Below are positions 1 through 10,238 of a stretch of 64,000 nt of DNA, piece after piece. Both the position numbers and the translations under genes were made by a program. Origin of the DNA: Pseudomonas sp. GOM6 (GTDB taxonomy: Bacteria > Pseudomonadota > Gammaproteobacteria > Pseudomonadales > Pseudomonadaceae); NCBI RefSeq assembly GCF_029537485.1, contig NZ_JARPUS010000002.1, positions 347,999 through 411,998 on the forward strand. The letters run 5' to 3'. Position 1 is the stretch's first letter, and every line of letters begins with the position of its first letter. The notes under the pieces were generated by a model. That model had not been told where the DNA came from. It did not search any database and saw only the letters and a list, made by a program, of their open reading frames with translations.

Positions 1-1340
1 CGCTCGGCATCGTCCACACCCTGTGGCGGCATATTCCCAAGGAGTTCGACGACTACATCGCCAACCCCAAGGAGAACGGCTACCGCTCGCTGCACACCGC
101 GGTGATCGGCCCGGACGGCAAGGTGCTGGAAGTGCAGATCCGCACCCACGCCATGCACGAGGAAGCCGAGCTGGGCGTGTGTGCCCACTGGAAATACAAG
201 GGCACCGACGTCAAGGGTGGTTCCGACCACTACGAAGAGAAGATGGCCTGGCTGCGCCAGGTGCTGGAGTGGCACGAGGAGCTGGGCGATATCGGCGGTC
301 TGGCCGAGCAGCTGCGTGTCGACATCGAGCCGGACAGGGTCTACGTGTTCACCCCGGATGGCCATGCCATCGACCTGCCCAAGGGCGCCACGCCGCTGGA
401 CTTCGCCTACCGCGTGCACACCCAGATCGGCCACAACTGCCGCGGCGCCAAGGTCAACGGACGCATCGTGCCGCTGACCTACAGCCTGCAGACCGGCGAG
501 CAGGTGGAAATCATCACCAGCAAGCAGGGCGCGCCGAGCCGCGACTGGCTCAACCCCAACCTCGGCTACATCACCACCAGCCGTTCGCGGGCCAAGATCG
601 TCCACTGGTTCAAGCTGCAGGATCGCGAGCAAAACGTCGCCGCCGGCAAGGCCATGCTCGAACGCGATTTGGCGCGCCTGGCGCTGTCCTCGGTGGACTT
701 CGCCAAGCTGGCCGAGAAGTGCAACCTGAAGACCGCCGAGGACATGTATGCCGCTCTCGGTGCCGGTGACCTGCGCCTGGCCCACGCGGTCAACCTGGCC
801 CAGCAATTGGTGGAGCCGGAGCGCGGCAGCGAGCAGCTCGAGCTGATCCCGCGGCGGCCTCAGAGCCTGCGCCCGGGCAAGCGGGGCGATATCCAGATCG
901 AGGGCGTGGGTAACCTGCTGACGCAGATGGCCGGCTGCTGCCAGCCGCTGCCGGGCGACCCTATCGTTGGCTACATCACCCAGGGGCGTGGCGTGTCCAT
1001 TCACCGCCAGGATTGCGCCTCGGTGCTGCAACTGGCCGGTCGCGAGCCCGAGCGGATCATCCAGGTCAGCTGGGGGCCGGTGCCGGTGCAGACCTATCCG
1101 GTGGATATCGTGATCAAGGCCTATGACCGTTCCGGTCTGCTGCGCGACGTCTCCCAGGTGCTGCTCAACGACCGTCTCAATGTGCTCGCGGTAAACACCC
1201 ACTCGAACAAGGAAGACAACACCGCCTCCATGCTGCTGACGGTCGAAATTCCCGGCTTGGACGCCCTGGCACGTTTGCTGGCGCGGATCAGTCAGCTGCC
1301 CAACATCATCGAGGTGCGTCGCAGTCGCAACGGCAGCTGA
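1..1340 (+). CDS. relA: RelA, (p)ppGpp synthetase I, 3' part only
   Basis: Stringent-response enzyme that makes (p)ppGpp from ATP and GTP/GDP on stalled ribosomes. The window opens inside the gene: codons run from base 3 and 445 residues are visible, so about 300 N-terminal residues (pseudo-HD domain and most of the synthetase core) lie outside. Visible first is the end of the synthetase domain, with IANPKENGYRSLHT and EVQIRTHAMHEEAE. A TGS domain (RVYVFTPDG to EQVEIIT) occupies about visible residues 112-175. A conserved cysteine region follows (AGCCQPLPGD ... HRQDC) and a C-terminal ACT/RRM-type domain (DRSGLLRDVSQVL). RelA is preferred over SpoT because mazG follows, the usual relA-mazG order, and because of the close match to Pseudomonas RelA as remembered; the active-site residues that would separate them are not in view. 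Confidence 0.95.
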   Translation, partial: LGIVHTLWRHIPKEFDDYIANPKENGYRSLHTAVIGPDGKVLEVQIRTHAMHEEAELGVCAHWKYKGTDVKGGSDHYEEKMAWLRQVLEWHEELGDIGGLAEQLRVDIEPDRVYVFTPDGHAIDLPKGATPLDFAYRVHTQIGHNCRGAKVNGRIVPLTYSLQTGEQVEIITSKQGAPSRDWLNPNLGYITTSRSRAKIVHWFKLQDREQNVAAGKAMLERDLARLALSSVDFAKLAEKCNLKTAEDMYAALGAGDLRLAHAVNLAQQLVEPERGSEQLELIPRRPQSLRPGKRGDIQIEGVGNLLTQMAGCCQPLPGDPIVGYITQGRGVSIHRQDCASVLQLAGREPERIIQVSWGPVPVQTYPVDIVIKAYDRSGLLRDVSQVLLNDRLNVLAVNTHSNKEDNTASMLLTVEIPGLDALARLLARISQLPNIIEVRRSRNGS

Positions 1341-1364
1341 GGTGAGATATCGCAAAGGGCGTTC

Positions 1365-1426
1365 GTGGGAGTGGCTACAGCCGCGATGATCTCAGCGCCG
1401 CTGTTCGCGGCTGAAGCCGCTCCCAC
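1365..1426. repeat. REP-type palindrome pair between relA and mazG
   Basis: An inverted pair of about 23-base units: the left arm begins GTGGGAGTGGCTACAGCCGCG and the right arm ends GCGGCTGAAGCCGCTCCCAC, with a short spacer. This is the Pseudomonas REP consensus in head-to-head arrangement (REPIN/BIME-like). The left arm carries a couple of differences from the right arm. It sits in the 102-base relA-mazG gap, where it could act as an mRNA stabiliser or attenuator. Confidence 0.85.
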
Positions 1427-1442
1427 GCGCACGCTGGAGCCT

Positions 1443-2282
1443 ATGAAAGACATCTATACCCTGGACGACCTGCTCTACCTGATGGCCCGCCTGCGTGATC
1501 CGCAGCATGGCTGCCCGTGGGACCTCAAGCAGAACTACGCCAGCATCGTGCCGCACACCCTCGAGGAAGCCTACGAGGTGGCCGATGCCATCGAGCGGGG
1601 CGACTTCGACCACCTCCCGGGCGAGCTGGGTGACCTGCTGTTTCAGGTCGTCTACTACAGCCAGTTGGCGCGTGAGGAGGGGCGTTTCGACTTTGCCAAG
1701 GTGGTCGACGCCATCACGACCAAGCTGGTGCGCCGTCATCCCCACGTGTTTCCCGATGGCGATCTGTACGGCGCCCCGGATATGGCCCGCCTGGAAGAAG
1801 CCGCGATCAAGCAGCGCTGGGAAGAGATCAAGGCCGAGGAGCGCGCCGAGAAGGCTGCAGTGCCTGAGCAACTGTCGCTGCTCGATGACGTCCCCGTCAC
1901 GCTACCGGCGCTGTCGCGGGCGGTGAAGCTGCAGAAGCGTGCGGCCCAGGTCGGCTTCGACTGGCCCGAGGCGCTGCCGGTGGTGGATAAGCTGCGCGAG
2001 GAACTGGACGAAGTGCTGGAGGCCATGAGCGAGAACGATCCTGAGGCGATTGCCGAGGAGGTGGGCGACCTGTTGTTCGTTGTCACCAACCTGGCGCGAC
2101 ACCTCAAGGTCGATCCGGAGTCCGCCCTGCGCGCGGCCAATGGCAAGTTCGAGCGGCGCTTCCGCTATATCGAACAGGCATTGCGCGAGGCCGGCCTGGC
2201 CATCGAGAATTGCAACCTTGAACAACTGGATGCCCTCTGGGGCGAAGCCAAGAAGATGGAAAAGCAGTCTCCGGGCTGCTGA
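1443..2282 (+). CDS. mazG: MazG nucleoside triphosphate pyrophosphohydrolase
   Basis: Hydrolyses (d)NTPs to NMP plus pyrophosphate and is linked to damaged-nucleotide clean-up and ppGpp control. The product is 279 aa (E. coli about 263) and shows the expected tandem MazG folds. The first has CPWDLKQ, LEEAYEVADAIE and ELGDLLFQ at about residues 20-75. The second has LREELDEVLEA and EEVGDLLFV at about residues 185-225. The ATG at 1443 gives the conserved N-terminus MKDIYTLDDLLYLM; a longer in-frame start at 1365 would translate the REP element and is rejected. It lies downstream of relA, as in E. coli and Pseudomonas. Confidence 0.94.
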   Translation: MKDIYTLDDLLYLMARLRDPQHGCPWDLKQNYASIVPHTLEEAYEVADAIERGDFDHLPGELGDLLFQVVYYSQLAREEGRFDFAKVVDAITTKLVRRHPHVFPDGDLYGAPDMARLEEAAIKQRWEEIKAEERAEKAAVPEQLSLLDDVPVTLPALSRAVKLQKRAAQVGFDWPEALPVVDKLREELDEVLEAMSENDPEAIAEEVGDLLFVVTNLARHLKVDPESALRAANGKFERRFRYIEQALREAGLAIENCNLEQLDALWGEAKKMEKQSPGC

Positions 2283-2300
2283 CGACGAGAGCGAGTACCG

Positions 2301-2840
2301 ATGAGCCTTTCCCTCCGTGACCAGTTACTGAAAGCCGGGCTGGTCAATGAAAAGCAGGCTAAACAGGCCGGCAAGCAGAAACAGAAGCAGCAGCGCCTGG
2401 AAAAGAAGGGTCAGGCCGAAGTGGATGACTCGCAGAAGCAGGCCGCCCTGCAGGCCATGGCCGAGAAAGCCGCGCGCGACCAGGAGCTGAACCGTCAGCA
2501 GCAGGAGAAGATCCAGCAGAAGGCCATCGCTGCGCAGATCAAGCAGCTGATCGAGAGCGCTCGTCTGCCTAAACTGACCACCGAGGACTACTACAACTTC
2601 GTCGACGACAAGAAGGTCAAGCGTCTGTCGGTGAACAACCTGATGCGCGACAAGCTCAGCCGTGGCTCGCTGGCCATTGTCCGCCATGGTGGTGGTTACG
2701 AGGTGATCCCGCGTGAAGCGGCGCTGAAGATCCAGGAGCGTGACGAGCGCCGCATCGTGCTGCTCAACACGCCGACCGAAGCGCCGGACGAGGATGATCC
2801 GTATGCCGCCTACCAGGTGCCTGACGACCTGATGTGGTGA
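2301..2840 (+). CDS. DUF2058 (YaiL-like) protein
   Basis: A 179-aa cytoplasmic, very lysine/glutamine-rich protein. About residues 15-95 form a charged, probably helical and coiled segment (KQKQKQQRLEKKGQ). The C-terminal half has the DUF2058 signature: KLTTEDYYNFVDDKKVKRL, then a small folded region ending PYAAYQVPDDLMW. The family (E. coli YaiL) is described as nucleic-acid associated, with no established reaction. It starts 18 bases after mazG, so is probably co-transcribed, and ends at a strong terminator. Confidence 0.9.
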   Translation: MSLSLRDQLLKAGLVNEKQAKQAGKQKQKQQRLEKKGQAEVDDSQKQAALQAMAEKAARDQELNRQQQEKIQQKAIAAQIKQLIESARLPKLTTEDYYNFVDDKKVKRLSVNNLMRDKLSRGSLAIVRHGGGYEVIPREAALKIQERDERRIVLLNTPTEAPDEDDPYAAYQVPDDLMW

Positions 2841-2844
2841 TGCC

Positions 2845-2871
2845 AAAAAGCCGGGCCCAGCCCGGCTTTTT
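2845..2871. terminator. Intrinsic terminator, bidirectional
   Basis: AAAAAGCCGGGC-CCA-GCCCGGCTTTTT-type hairpin flanked by A5 and T5, lying between the convergent DUF2058 gene (+) and rof (-). It can serve both. Confidence 0.9.
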
Positions 2872-2880
2872 CATGCGTGC

Positions 2881-3156
2881 TCAGCAGCGTGCATTGCCCA
2901 GCAGTACCCGGCCGAAACTGGCGCCGTGGTTGAGTGGCGTGATGGCCAGCAGGCGATCCAGGCGTAGCGGTTGTTCGCCGTTCTCGGTGCGCACGATAAA
3001 GAACTCTTCCTTGCTGCTCTCGGTGCGGGTGGTCAGGGCCTGGGCTGTCAACTCGCCGCCACCGACCAGTTCGATCCGCAGCTGGTAGTGATGCATGCAG
3101 GCGATTTCCAGGTAGTCGTACAGGTCGCAGGACAGCGGGCGATAGGCGTCACTCAT
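2881..3156 (-). CDS. rof: Rof (YaeO) family Rho-binding antiterminator
   Basis: A 91-aa protein matching E. coli Rof along its length: DAYRPLSCDLYDYLEIACMH at the N-terminus, then a small beta-barrel (LRIELVGGGELTAQA, EEFFIVRTENGE, LRLDRL). Family members bind the Rho hexamer near its primary RNA site and inhibit Rho-dependent termination. It stands alone on the minus strand with its own upstream gap and ends at the bidirectional terminator shared with the DUF2058 gene. The C-terminal tail (HGASFGRVLLGNARC) is longer than in E. coli. Confidence 0.85.
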   Translation of the reverse strand: MSDAYRPLSCDLYDYLEIACMHHYQLRIELVGGGELTAQALTTRTESSKEEFFIVRTENGEQPLRLDRLLAITPLNHGASFGRVLLGNARC

Positions 3157-3208
3157 GGCAAGGCCCTCCGGGAGGAGAGAGTTATCCTAGCGCCGAATGG
3201 CGGGCATG

Positions 3209-3234
3209 AAAAAGCCGGGCGTCGCCCGGCTTTC
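3209..3234 (-). terminator. Intrinsic terminator of the DUF3108 gene
   Basis: Read on the minus strand, AAAGCCGGGC-GAC-GCCCGGCTTTTT, a GC-rich stem with a T tail, just after the stop of the DUF3108 gene. Confidence 0.88.
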
Positions 3235-3248
3235 GTTGGTATCTGCGT

Positions 3249-3965
3249 TTAGTCGCGTTTGCCTTCGACAGTGCGGCCGTCGACCGTGCCGTCCTTGAGC
3301 ATGATCTGGTATTCCTTGCCGTCTTTCTCGACCTGGTGCAGGCGTACCAGCAGGTAGTTCCAGTCCTTGGCGAACCACAGCACGGTCTTGCGGTTGCTCT
3401 GGGTCGGATCGCGCACGCGCTCGACCTTGATCGCAGCGAGCAGGCCGGCCTTGGTGCGTACGTTTTCTTCGCCGAGTACGCGGAAATCGTAGGTTTCGAC
3501 CTCGTCGCCGTCGATCACCTGGTAGCTCATGCTCTTCTCGCCGGCGGCCACATCGTGCTGCAGGACCAGTTGGTAGGTGGACTTGTCCTGCAGGCCAAGG
3601 TTGAGCGGTACGCGCACCGCATCACCCCGGTCGTTGCCGATCACCTGCTTCTCGGTCCAGTCGAAATCCAGCTCGATTTGCTTGCCTTTACCCAGGCCGC
3701 TGCGGTCGAAGCGATAGGTCAGCGGCAGGAAGGCATCGTTCTCCACGCGGAAGGTGCTTTTCTCGCTAAGGCTGGCGACCAGCATGGAGGCTTCGAAATC
3801 CAGCTCCCAGCGGCCGTTGTCCAGTTGCTTGAGGCTACGGCCGGCGGTGCCGCTGATCGGTACCTGCTTCCAGTCGGCGGTGTAGCTGGCGGAGAACGGC
3901 TTGATCTCCAGGGCCTGTGCCGGCAGGGCCAGCAGGGCGAGCAACATCAGCAGAGCGCGGGGCAT
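3249..3965 (-). CDS. DUF3108 periplasmic protein
   Basis: A 238-aa exported protein. The first 18 residues are a clear signal peptide (LLMLLALLALPAQA) and the rest is beta-rich: FSASYTADWKQVPI, YRFDRSGLGKG, LNLGLQDKSTYQLVL, and a conserved VERVRDPTQSNRKTVLWFAKD segment typical of DUF3108. No catalytic motif is seen. It starts 8 bases downstream of the purN stop on the same strand, so it is probably the third gene of a purM-purN transcript, as in other pseudomonads. Function unknown; an outer-membrane or envelope-lipid role is only a guess. Confidence 0.88.
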   Translation of the reverse strand: MPRALLMLLALLALPAQALEIKPFSASYTADWKQVPISGTAGRSLKQLDNGRWELDFEASMLVASLSEKSTFRVENDAFLPLTYRFDRSGLGKGKQIELDFDWTEKQVIGNDRGDAVRVPLNLGLQDKSTYQLVLQHDVAAGEKSMSYQVIDGDEVETYDFRVLGEENVRTKAGLLAAIKVERVRDPTQSNRKTVLWFAKDWNYLLVRLHQVEKDGKEYQIMLKDGTVDGRTVEGKRD

Positions 3966-3973
3966 GTGATCTC

Positions 3974-4621
3974 CTATGTGCGAATCAGGTGTCCGGTGGC
4001 TGGCAGGTCCTTGCCGTCCAGTTGTGCGCCGGTTTGGCCCAGGCGCAGGCGACCCTCGGCGAACCAGCGCATGGCCAGAGGATAAATGTGGTGCTCCTGG
4101 CCATGAACCCGTTGCGCCAGTGACTCCGGCGTGTCGTCAGACTCTACCGGGACCACCGCCTGTACGACCAGAGGACCGCCATCGAGTTCCTCGGTGACGA
4201 AGTGCACGCTGCAGCCATGCTCGCGGTCACCGGCCTCCAGCGCGCGCTGGTGGGTGTGCAGGCCCTTGTATTTGGGCAGCAGCGAGGGATGGATATTCAG
4301 CAGTCGTCCCTCGTAGTGGCGGACGAAGCCGCCGGTGAGGATGCGCATGAAGCCGGCCAGTACCACCAGCTGTGGATCGAAGCCGTCGATGGTTTCGATC
4401 AGCGCGGCGTCGAACGCATCACGGCCGTCGAACTGCTTGTGGTCGAGCACGCGGGTGGCGATACCGGCCTGCTTGGCCCGCTCCAGCCCGTAGGCATCGG
4501 CGCGGTTGGAAATCACCGCGGCGATGCGTGCCGGATTGCCGTCATGGGCGATGCTGTCGATCAGTGCCTGCAGATTGCTGCCGGAGCCGGAGATCAGCAC
4601 CACGACATTGCAGTCGGCCAT
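3974..4621 (-). CDS. purN: Phosphoribosylglycinamide formyltransferase PurN
   Basis: Third step of purine synthesis: transfers a formyl group from 10-formyl-THF to GAR. The 215-aa product has VVLISGSGSNLQALID at the N-terminus, the folate-site region AGFMRILTGGFV, NIHPSLLPKYKGLHTHQ, and GCSVHFVTEELDGGP. These include the catalytic Asn, His and Asp of the family. The start at 4621 overlaps the purM stop by one base (TGATG), implying translational coupling. A longer in-frame start at 4696 lies inside purM and gives an unrelated N-terminus. Confidence 0.96.
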   Translation of the reverse strand: MADCNVVVLISGSGSNLQALIDSIAHDGNPARIAAVISNRADAYGLERAKQAGIATRVLDHKQFDGRDAFDAALIETIDGFDPQLVVLAGFMRILTGGFVRHYEGRLLNIHPSLLPKYKGLHTHQRALEAGDREHGCSVHFVTEELDGGPLVVQAVVPVESDDTPESLAQRVHGQEHHIYPLAMRWFAEGRLRLGQTGAQLDGKDLPATGHLIRT

Positions 4622-5679
4622 CAGTGGGCTTTCAGGTTGTTCAGTTGAACCTGGGCAGCGCCATCGGCGGCCTGGGCGATGCTGCCGATGACCCACGGGG
4701 TTTCGCCGGAGGCACGCAGGTTGGCCAGAGCGCTTTCGACCTGATCCTGAGCCACGCAGATGACCATGCCGACGCCGCAGTTCAGGACGCGGTGCATCTC
4801 ATGCTCGTCGACGTTGCCCTTCTCCTGCAGCCAGTCGAAGACCGCCGGGCGGTTCCAGCTGGCCACGTCGATCACCGCCTGGGCGCCTTCCGGCAGCACG
4901 CGTGGGATGTTGTCGAGCAGGCCGCCACCGGTGATGTGGGCCATGGCCTTGACCGCGCCGGTGTCCTTGATCAGCTTGAGCAGCGGCTTGACGTAGATGC
5001 GGGTCGGCGCCATCAGCAGTTCGGTCAGCGGCTTGCCGTCAAGCTGGATGCTTTCGATATCGGCACCGGAGACTTCGATGATCTTGCGGATCAGCGAGTA
5101 GCCGTTGGAGTGTGGGCCCGAGGAGGGCAGGGCGATCAGGGCATCGCCGGTAGCGACCTTGGAGCCGTCGATGATTTCGGCCTTTTCCACCACGCCCACG
5201 CAGAAACCGGCCAGGTCGTAGTCTTCGCCTTCGTACATGCCCGGCATTTCGGCGGTTTCACCACCGACCAGGGAGCAGCCAGCCAGCTCGCAACCGGCAC
5301 CGATGCCGGTCACCACGGTAGCGGCCACGTCGACATTCAGCTTGCCGGTGGCGTAGTAGTCGAGGAAGAACAGCGGCTCGGCGCCACACACCACCAGGTC
5401 GTTGACGCACATGGCGACCAGATCCTGGCCGATGCTGTCATGCTTGTTCAGGTTCAGCGCCAGGCGCAGCTTGGTGCCGACGCCGTCGGTGCCGCTGACC
5501 AGGACCGGCTGCTTGTAGCCGGCAGGAATTTCACAGAGGGCGCCGAACCCCCCCAGGCCACCCATGACTTCCGGGCGCGCGGTGCGCTTGGCCACGCCTT
5601 TGATGCGTTCGACCAGGGCTTCACCGGCGTCGATGTCTACACCGGCGTCTTTGTAGCTGATGGAGGGTTGCTTGCTCAT
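4621..5679 (-). CDS. purM: AIR synthetase PurM
   Basis: ATP-dependent cyclisation of FGAM to aminoimidazole ribonucleotide, step 5 of purine synthesis. At 352 aa it matches the usual length. Signatures are [11 protein letters not shown] at the N-terminus, the nucleotide region [13 protein letters not shown], the [11 protein letters not shown] motif, and [11 protein letters not shown]. It is the first gene of a minus-strand purM-purN-DUF3108 unit. The divergent 197-base gap to the DUF2066 gene should hold its promoter, but I could not pick a convincing site. Confidence 0.97.
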   Translation of the reverse strand: MSKQPSISYKDAGVDIDAGEALVERIKGVAKRTARPEVMGGLGGFGALCEIPAGYKQPVLVSGTDGVGTKLRLALNLNKHDSIGQDLVAMCVNDLVVCGAEPLFFLDYYATGKLNVDVAATVVTGIGAGCELAGCSLVGGETAEMPGMYEGEDYDLAGFCVGVVEKAEIIDGSKVATGDALIALPSSGPHSNGYSLIRKIIEVSGADIESIQLDGKPLTELLMAPTRIYVKPLLKLIKDTGAVKAMAHITGGGLLDNIPRVLPEGAQAVIDVASWNRPAVFDWLQEKGNVDEHEMHRVLNCGVGMVICVAQDQVESALANLRASGETPWVIGSIAQAADGAAQVQLNNLKAH

Positions 5680-5876
5680 GGGATCAGGCCTTTAGAGGGG
5701 AGAATGCTGAGGGCGGGCGCCGTTGTGCGGGCCGCTGCGCGAAGGCGCGCGATTTTATCAGGCTTGCCCGGCAGCGGCCACCAGCCCCGACGGTTGCCGG
5801 GGAACAGGCGGCTGTTTAAGGTATAGCCCTTCGCCTGGCCGATCAGGCATTTGCTTCCCCTTCCGAGAGTCTGTCG

Positions 5877-6902
5877 ATGCGCGTGTCCGCCCGTCTGTTC
5901 GCCGTTTGTCTTTCGCTGCTCAGTCTGCCGGCCCTGGCCGCTCAGGTCGACGACCTTTATCAGGTGCGCGAGAGTGTTACCAGCCAGCAGCCGGAAGAGC
6001 GCAGTGCCGCGCTCGGGCGCGCCCTGGAAACCCTCATGCTGCGCCTGACCGGCGATGCCAAGGTTGTGCAGAGTGCGGGGCTGGAGGGCGTGCGCAAGGA
6101 CCCTCAGCAACTGGTCAGTCAGTACGTGTACGAGGGCGATAGCCTGGTGGTGGATTTCGATCCGCTGACCACCGAGAACAAGTTGCGTCAGGCCGGTGTG
6201 CCGATCTGGGGCGCCAACCGTCCGTTGATCCTGACCTGGTGGCTGAATAACAGCGAGGGTAGCAGCAGCCTGATCGGCGATGGCCAGGAGGCTGCAACAC
6301 CTCTGCGTCAGGCAGCCCAGCATCGCGGTCTGCCGCTGCGCCTGCCGCTGGCTGACCTTGAAGAACAGCTGGTCGCTACCCCTGAGAACCTTGGTGTCAG
6401 CCAGCCGGATGCGTTGCAGCCCGCCTCCGAGCGTTATGCGGCCGATGCCCTGTTGGCGGTCAATGCCCGCGAGCAGGATGGCCAGTGGCAAGCCGACTGG
6501 CGGCTGTGGCTGGGTGATGCCCGTGAGCAGGGCAGCGCACAAGGCGCGGATCAGCAGGCCCTGGCCGATGCCGTGCTGTTGGCTGTGAGCCAGCGTTTGG
6601 CGCCGCGTTTCCTGGTGAAACCGGGAGCGGCTGGAGCCATGACCCTGGAAGTGCAGGGCGCGGATCTGTCGCGCTACGCAGAGCTGGAGCGCCTGCTCGA
6701 CCCGTTTGGTGCCCGCCTGCTGAGGGTCAGCGGTGATCTGCTGGTGTGGCAGGTCAATGCCAGTGCCGAGCAGTTGCGTGCCCAGCTGGGGCTGGCAGGC
6801 TTGCGCGAAGCACCGGTTGAGGCTGCGCCGCTGGATGCCACTGGCGAGCCGCAGGCCACGCCGGCTCAGGTGCCGGCCAACCTGATGCGCTTCAGCTGGT
6901 AA
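5877..6902 (+). CDS. DUF2066 exported protein
   Basis: A 341-aa protein with an N-terminal signal peptide (LFAVCLSLLSLPALAAQ), so probably periplasmic. The DUF2066 region has VDDLYQVRESVTSQQPEER, LMLRLTGDAKV, SQYVYEGDSLVVDFD and GANRPLILTWWL at about residues 22-125. The C-terminal part is beta-rich with a Pro/Ala linker. It lies upstream of the AI-2E permease and hda, the usual Pseudomonas order. Function unknown. Confidence 0.88.
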   Translation: MRVSARLFAVCLSLLSLPALAAQVDDLYQVRESVTSQQPEERSAALGRALETLMLRLTGDAKVVQSAGLEGVRKDPQQLVSQYVYEGDSLVVDFDPLTTENKLRQAGVPIWGANRPLILTWWLNNSEGSSSLIGDGQEAATPLRQAAQHRGLPLRLPLADLEEQLVATPENLGVSQPDALQPASERYAADALLAVNAREQDGQWQADWRLWLGDAREQGSAQGADQQALADAVLLAVSQRLAPRFLVKPGAAGAMTLEVQGADLSRYAELERLLDPFGARLLRVSGDLLVWQVNASAEQLRAQLGLAGLREAPVEAAPLDATGEPQATPAQVPANLMRFSW

Positions 6903-7001
6903 GCAAACGGTCGACGCGCTGTCACTATTGCTGCTGTTTACTGTCGTGTTGCCGGTGCGTTGTGACGCACCGGCCTCTTTCCTTTAGGCGGAGTGCCTGA
7001 A

Positions 7002-8096
7002 ATGACCGATTCACAGCGCTGGCTATGGCTGGCTGGGCTGTTTCTCTGTGGCTGGCTGATCTATCTGCTGATGCCGATCCTGTCGCCCTTTTTGGTCGCC
7101 ATGTTGTTGGCCTACATGGGCGATCCGCTGGTGGATCGCCTGGAGCGGCGCAGGCTCTCGCGTACCTGGGGCGTGGTCGTGGTGTTCGCCGTGTTCAGCC
7201 TGCTATTGCTGATTCTGTTATTGGTGCTGATCCCGATGCTGGGACGGCAGCTGGTGCGGCTCTACGAACTGGTTCCACAGGGGCTCGACTGGGCGCAGCA
7301 CCAGGCTTTTCCCTGGATGCAGGCGCAGCTCGGTCTGGCCGAGGGTTTCTGGCGCTTCGACCAGCTCAAGCAGGCCTTTTCCGGACAGCTTGGCAAGACC
7401 ACCGATATTGTCGGTGGCCTGCTGGCGCAAGCCACGGCGTCGAGCCTGGCGCTGCTCGGCTGGTTGGGTAATCTGCTGTTGATACCCGTGGTGGCTTTCT
7501 ATCTGTTGCGCGATTGGGACCTGATGATGGCCCGGTTGCGCAGCCTATTGCCGCGTGCCCGCGAGCGACTGATCGTGCAGTTGGTCGGTGAGTGTCATGA
7601 GGTGCTGGGCGCTTTCATGCGTGGGCAACTGATGGTCATGTTGGCGTTGGCGGGCATCTATTCAGTCGGTCTGATGGTGGTCGGTTTGGAGTTGGGACTG
7701 CTGATCGGCTTGCTGGCGGGACTGGCCAGCATCGTGCCGTACATGGGCTTTATCGTGGGTTTTGGTGCTGCCGTGGTCGCCGCGCTGTTTCAGCATGGCG
7801 GCTTTGAGCTCTATCCACTGATCGGCATTGCCGTGGTCTTTGGCATCGGTCAGCTGCTCGAAGGCATGCTACTGACTCCTTTGCTGGTCGGTGATCGCAT
7901 TGGCCTGCACCCGGTAGCCGTGATCTTCGCCATCCTTGCCGGTGGTCAGCTGTTCGGCTTCACCGGTGTGCTGCTGGCCTTGCCAGTGGCCGCGGTGATC
8001 ATGGTTTTGCTGCGCCATGCTCATGATTTCTATAAACTTTCCGACCTTTACGGAGAGTCTTCCGGCGATTCGCAAGAACCGCCGTCCAGTGCATGA
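7002..8096 (+). CDS. AI-2E/PerM family membrane protein
   Basis: A 364-aa polytopic inner-membrane protein with about eight hydrophobic segments. It has the family pattern: two N-terminal helices, a soluble stretch around residues 85-145, then LLIPVVAFYLLRDWD, the IVPYMGF motif, and the C-terminal GVLLALPVAAV. Members (E. coli TqsA, PerM, YdgG) are proposed transporters; the substrate cannot be told from sequence. ATG at 7002 has GGAG nine bases upstream; the in-frame GTG at 6993 lies against that site. The stop overlaps the hda start by four bases (ATGA), so the two are coupled. Confidence 0.88.
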   Translation: MTDSQRWLWLAGLFLCGWLIYLLMPILSPFLVAMLLAYMGDPLVDRLERRRLSRTWGVVVVFAVFSLLLLILLLVLIPMLGRQLVRLYELVPQGLDWAQHQAFPWMQAQLGLAEGFWRFDQLKQAFSGQLGKTTDIVGGLLAQATASSLALLGWLGNLLLIPVVAFYLLRDWDLMMARLRSLLPRARERLIVQLVGECHEVLGAFMRGQLMVMLALAGIYSVGLMVVGLELGLLIGLLAGLASIVPYMGFIVGFGAAVVAALFQHGGFELYPLIGIAVVFGIGQLLEGMLLTPLLVGDRIGLHPVAVIFAILAGGQLFGFTGVLLALPVAAVIMVLLRHAHDFYKLSDLYGESSGDSQEPPSSA

Positions 8097-8797
8097 AACC
8101 AGTCCAGCTGCCTCTTGGCGTGCGCCTGCGCGACGACGCCACCTTTGTGAACTACTACCCCGGCGCCAACGCGGCGGCCCTCGGCTATGTCGAGCGCCTG
8201 TGCGAGGCCGATGCCGGCTGGACCGAGAGCCTGATCTACCTCTGGGGTGGTGAAGGTGTGGGGCGCAGCCACCTGCTGCAGGCGGCCTGCCTGCGTTTCG
8301 AGCAGCGTGGCGAGGCGGCGGTCTATCTGCCCTTGGGCGAAGTGGCCGAGTACGGCCCTGAGCTGCTCGATGGCCTGGACCAGTCCGAGCTGGTCTGTCT
8401 CGATGATCTCGACGCCGTGGCCGGGCGCGCGGACTGGGAAGAGGCGCTGTTCCACCTGTTCAACCGCCTGCGCGACTCCGGTCGGCGCCTGCTGCTCGCG
8501 GCCACCGTTTCACCGCGCGAATTGCCGGTGCAGCTGCCCGATCTGCAGTCGCGTCTGACCCTGGCGCTGGTGTTCCAGTTGCATGAGCTGGGTGATGAAG
8601 ACAAGCTGCGCGCCCTGCAGTTGCGTGCTTCGCGCCGTGGCCTGCACCTGACCGATGACGTTGGGCGTTTCATCCTGACCCGTGGCGAGCGCAGCATGAG
8701 CGGTCTGTTCGAGCTGTTGGAGCGCCTCGACCAGGCATCCCTGCAGGCCCAACGCAAGCTGACCATTCCCTTTCTCAAGGAAACCCTGGGCTGGTAA
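8093..8797 (+). CDS. hda: DnaA regulatory inactivator Hda
   Basis: A DnaA-related AAA+ protein that works with the DNA-loaded beta clamp to promote hydrolysis of DnaA-ATP and prevent re-initiation. The 234-aa product starts with a clamp-binding motif (QLPLGV) at about residues 4-9. Next is the Walker A-like GGEGVGRSHLLQA, with Arg in place of Lys as in E. coli Hda, and Walker B-like VCLDDLDAVAG. The sensor region follows, and it ends in the family's PFLKETLGW. It overlaps the AI-2E gene by four bases. Confidence 0.93.
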   Translation: MKPVQLPLGVRLRDDATFVNYYPGANAAALGYVERLCEADAGWTESLIYLWGGEGVGRSHLLQAACLRFEQRGEAAVYLPLGEVAEYGPELLDGLDQSELVCLDDLDAVAGRADWEEALFHLFNRLRDSGRRLLLAATVSPRELPVQLPDLQSRLTLALVFQLHELGDEDKLRALQLRASRRGLHLTDDVGRFILTRGERSMSGLFELLERLDQASLQAQRKLTIPFLKETLGW

Positions 8798-8808
8798 GGC
8801 CCAGGGTT
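8782..8808. terminator. Terminator-like hairpin over the hda stop codon
   Basis: A perfect 10-bp stem (AACCCTGGGC / GCCCAGGGTT) with a 7-base loop that contains the hda stop codon. It lies between convergent hda and the DUF2069 gene. There is no T run, so Rho-independent action is only possible, not clear. Confidence 0.5.
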
Positions 8809-8812
8809 CGAC

Positions 8813-10168
<1,356 letters not shown>

Positions 10169-10238
10169 GGCGGGTGCCCATTGGCGAATGAGGGCGCTAT
10201 TCTAGCTGCCAAGAGCGCGAAACGGCTAAGGAGAGGGC

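Noticed and set aside
4372..5826. Long + strand frame of 484 codons opposite purM/purN
   Set aside because: Antisense shadow of purM and purN, which have full family motifs and normal codon use on the minus strand.
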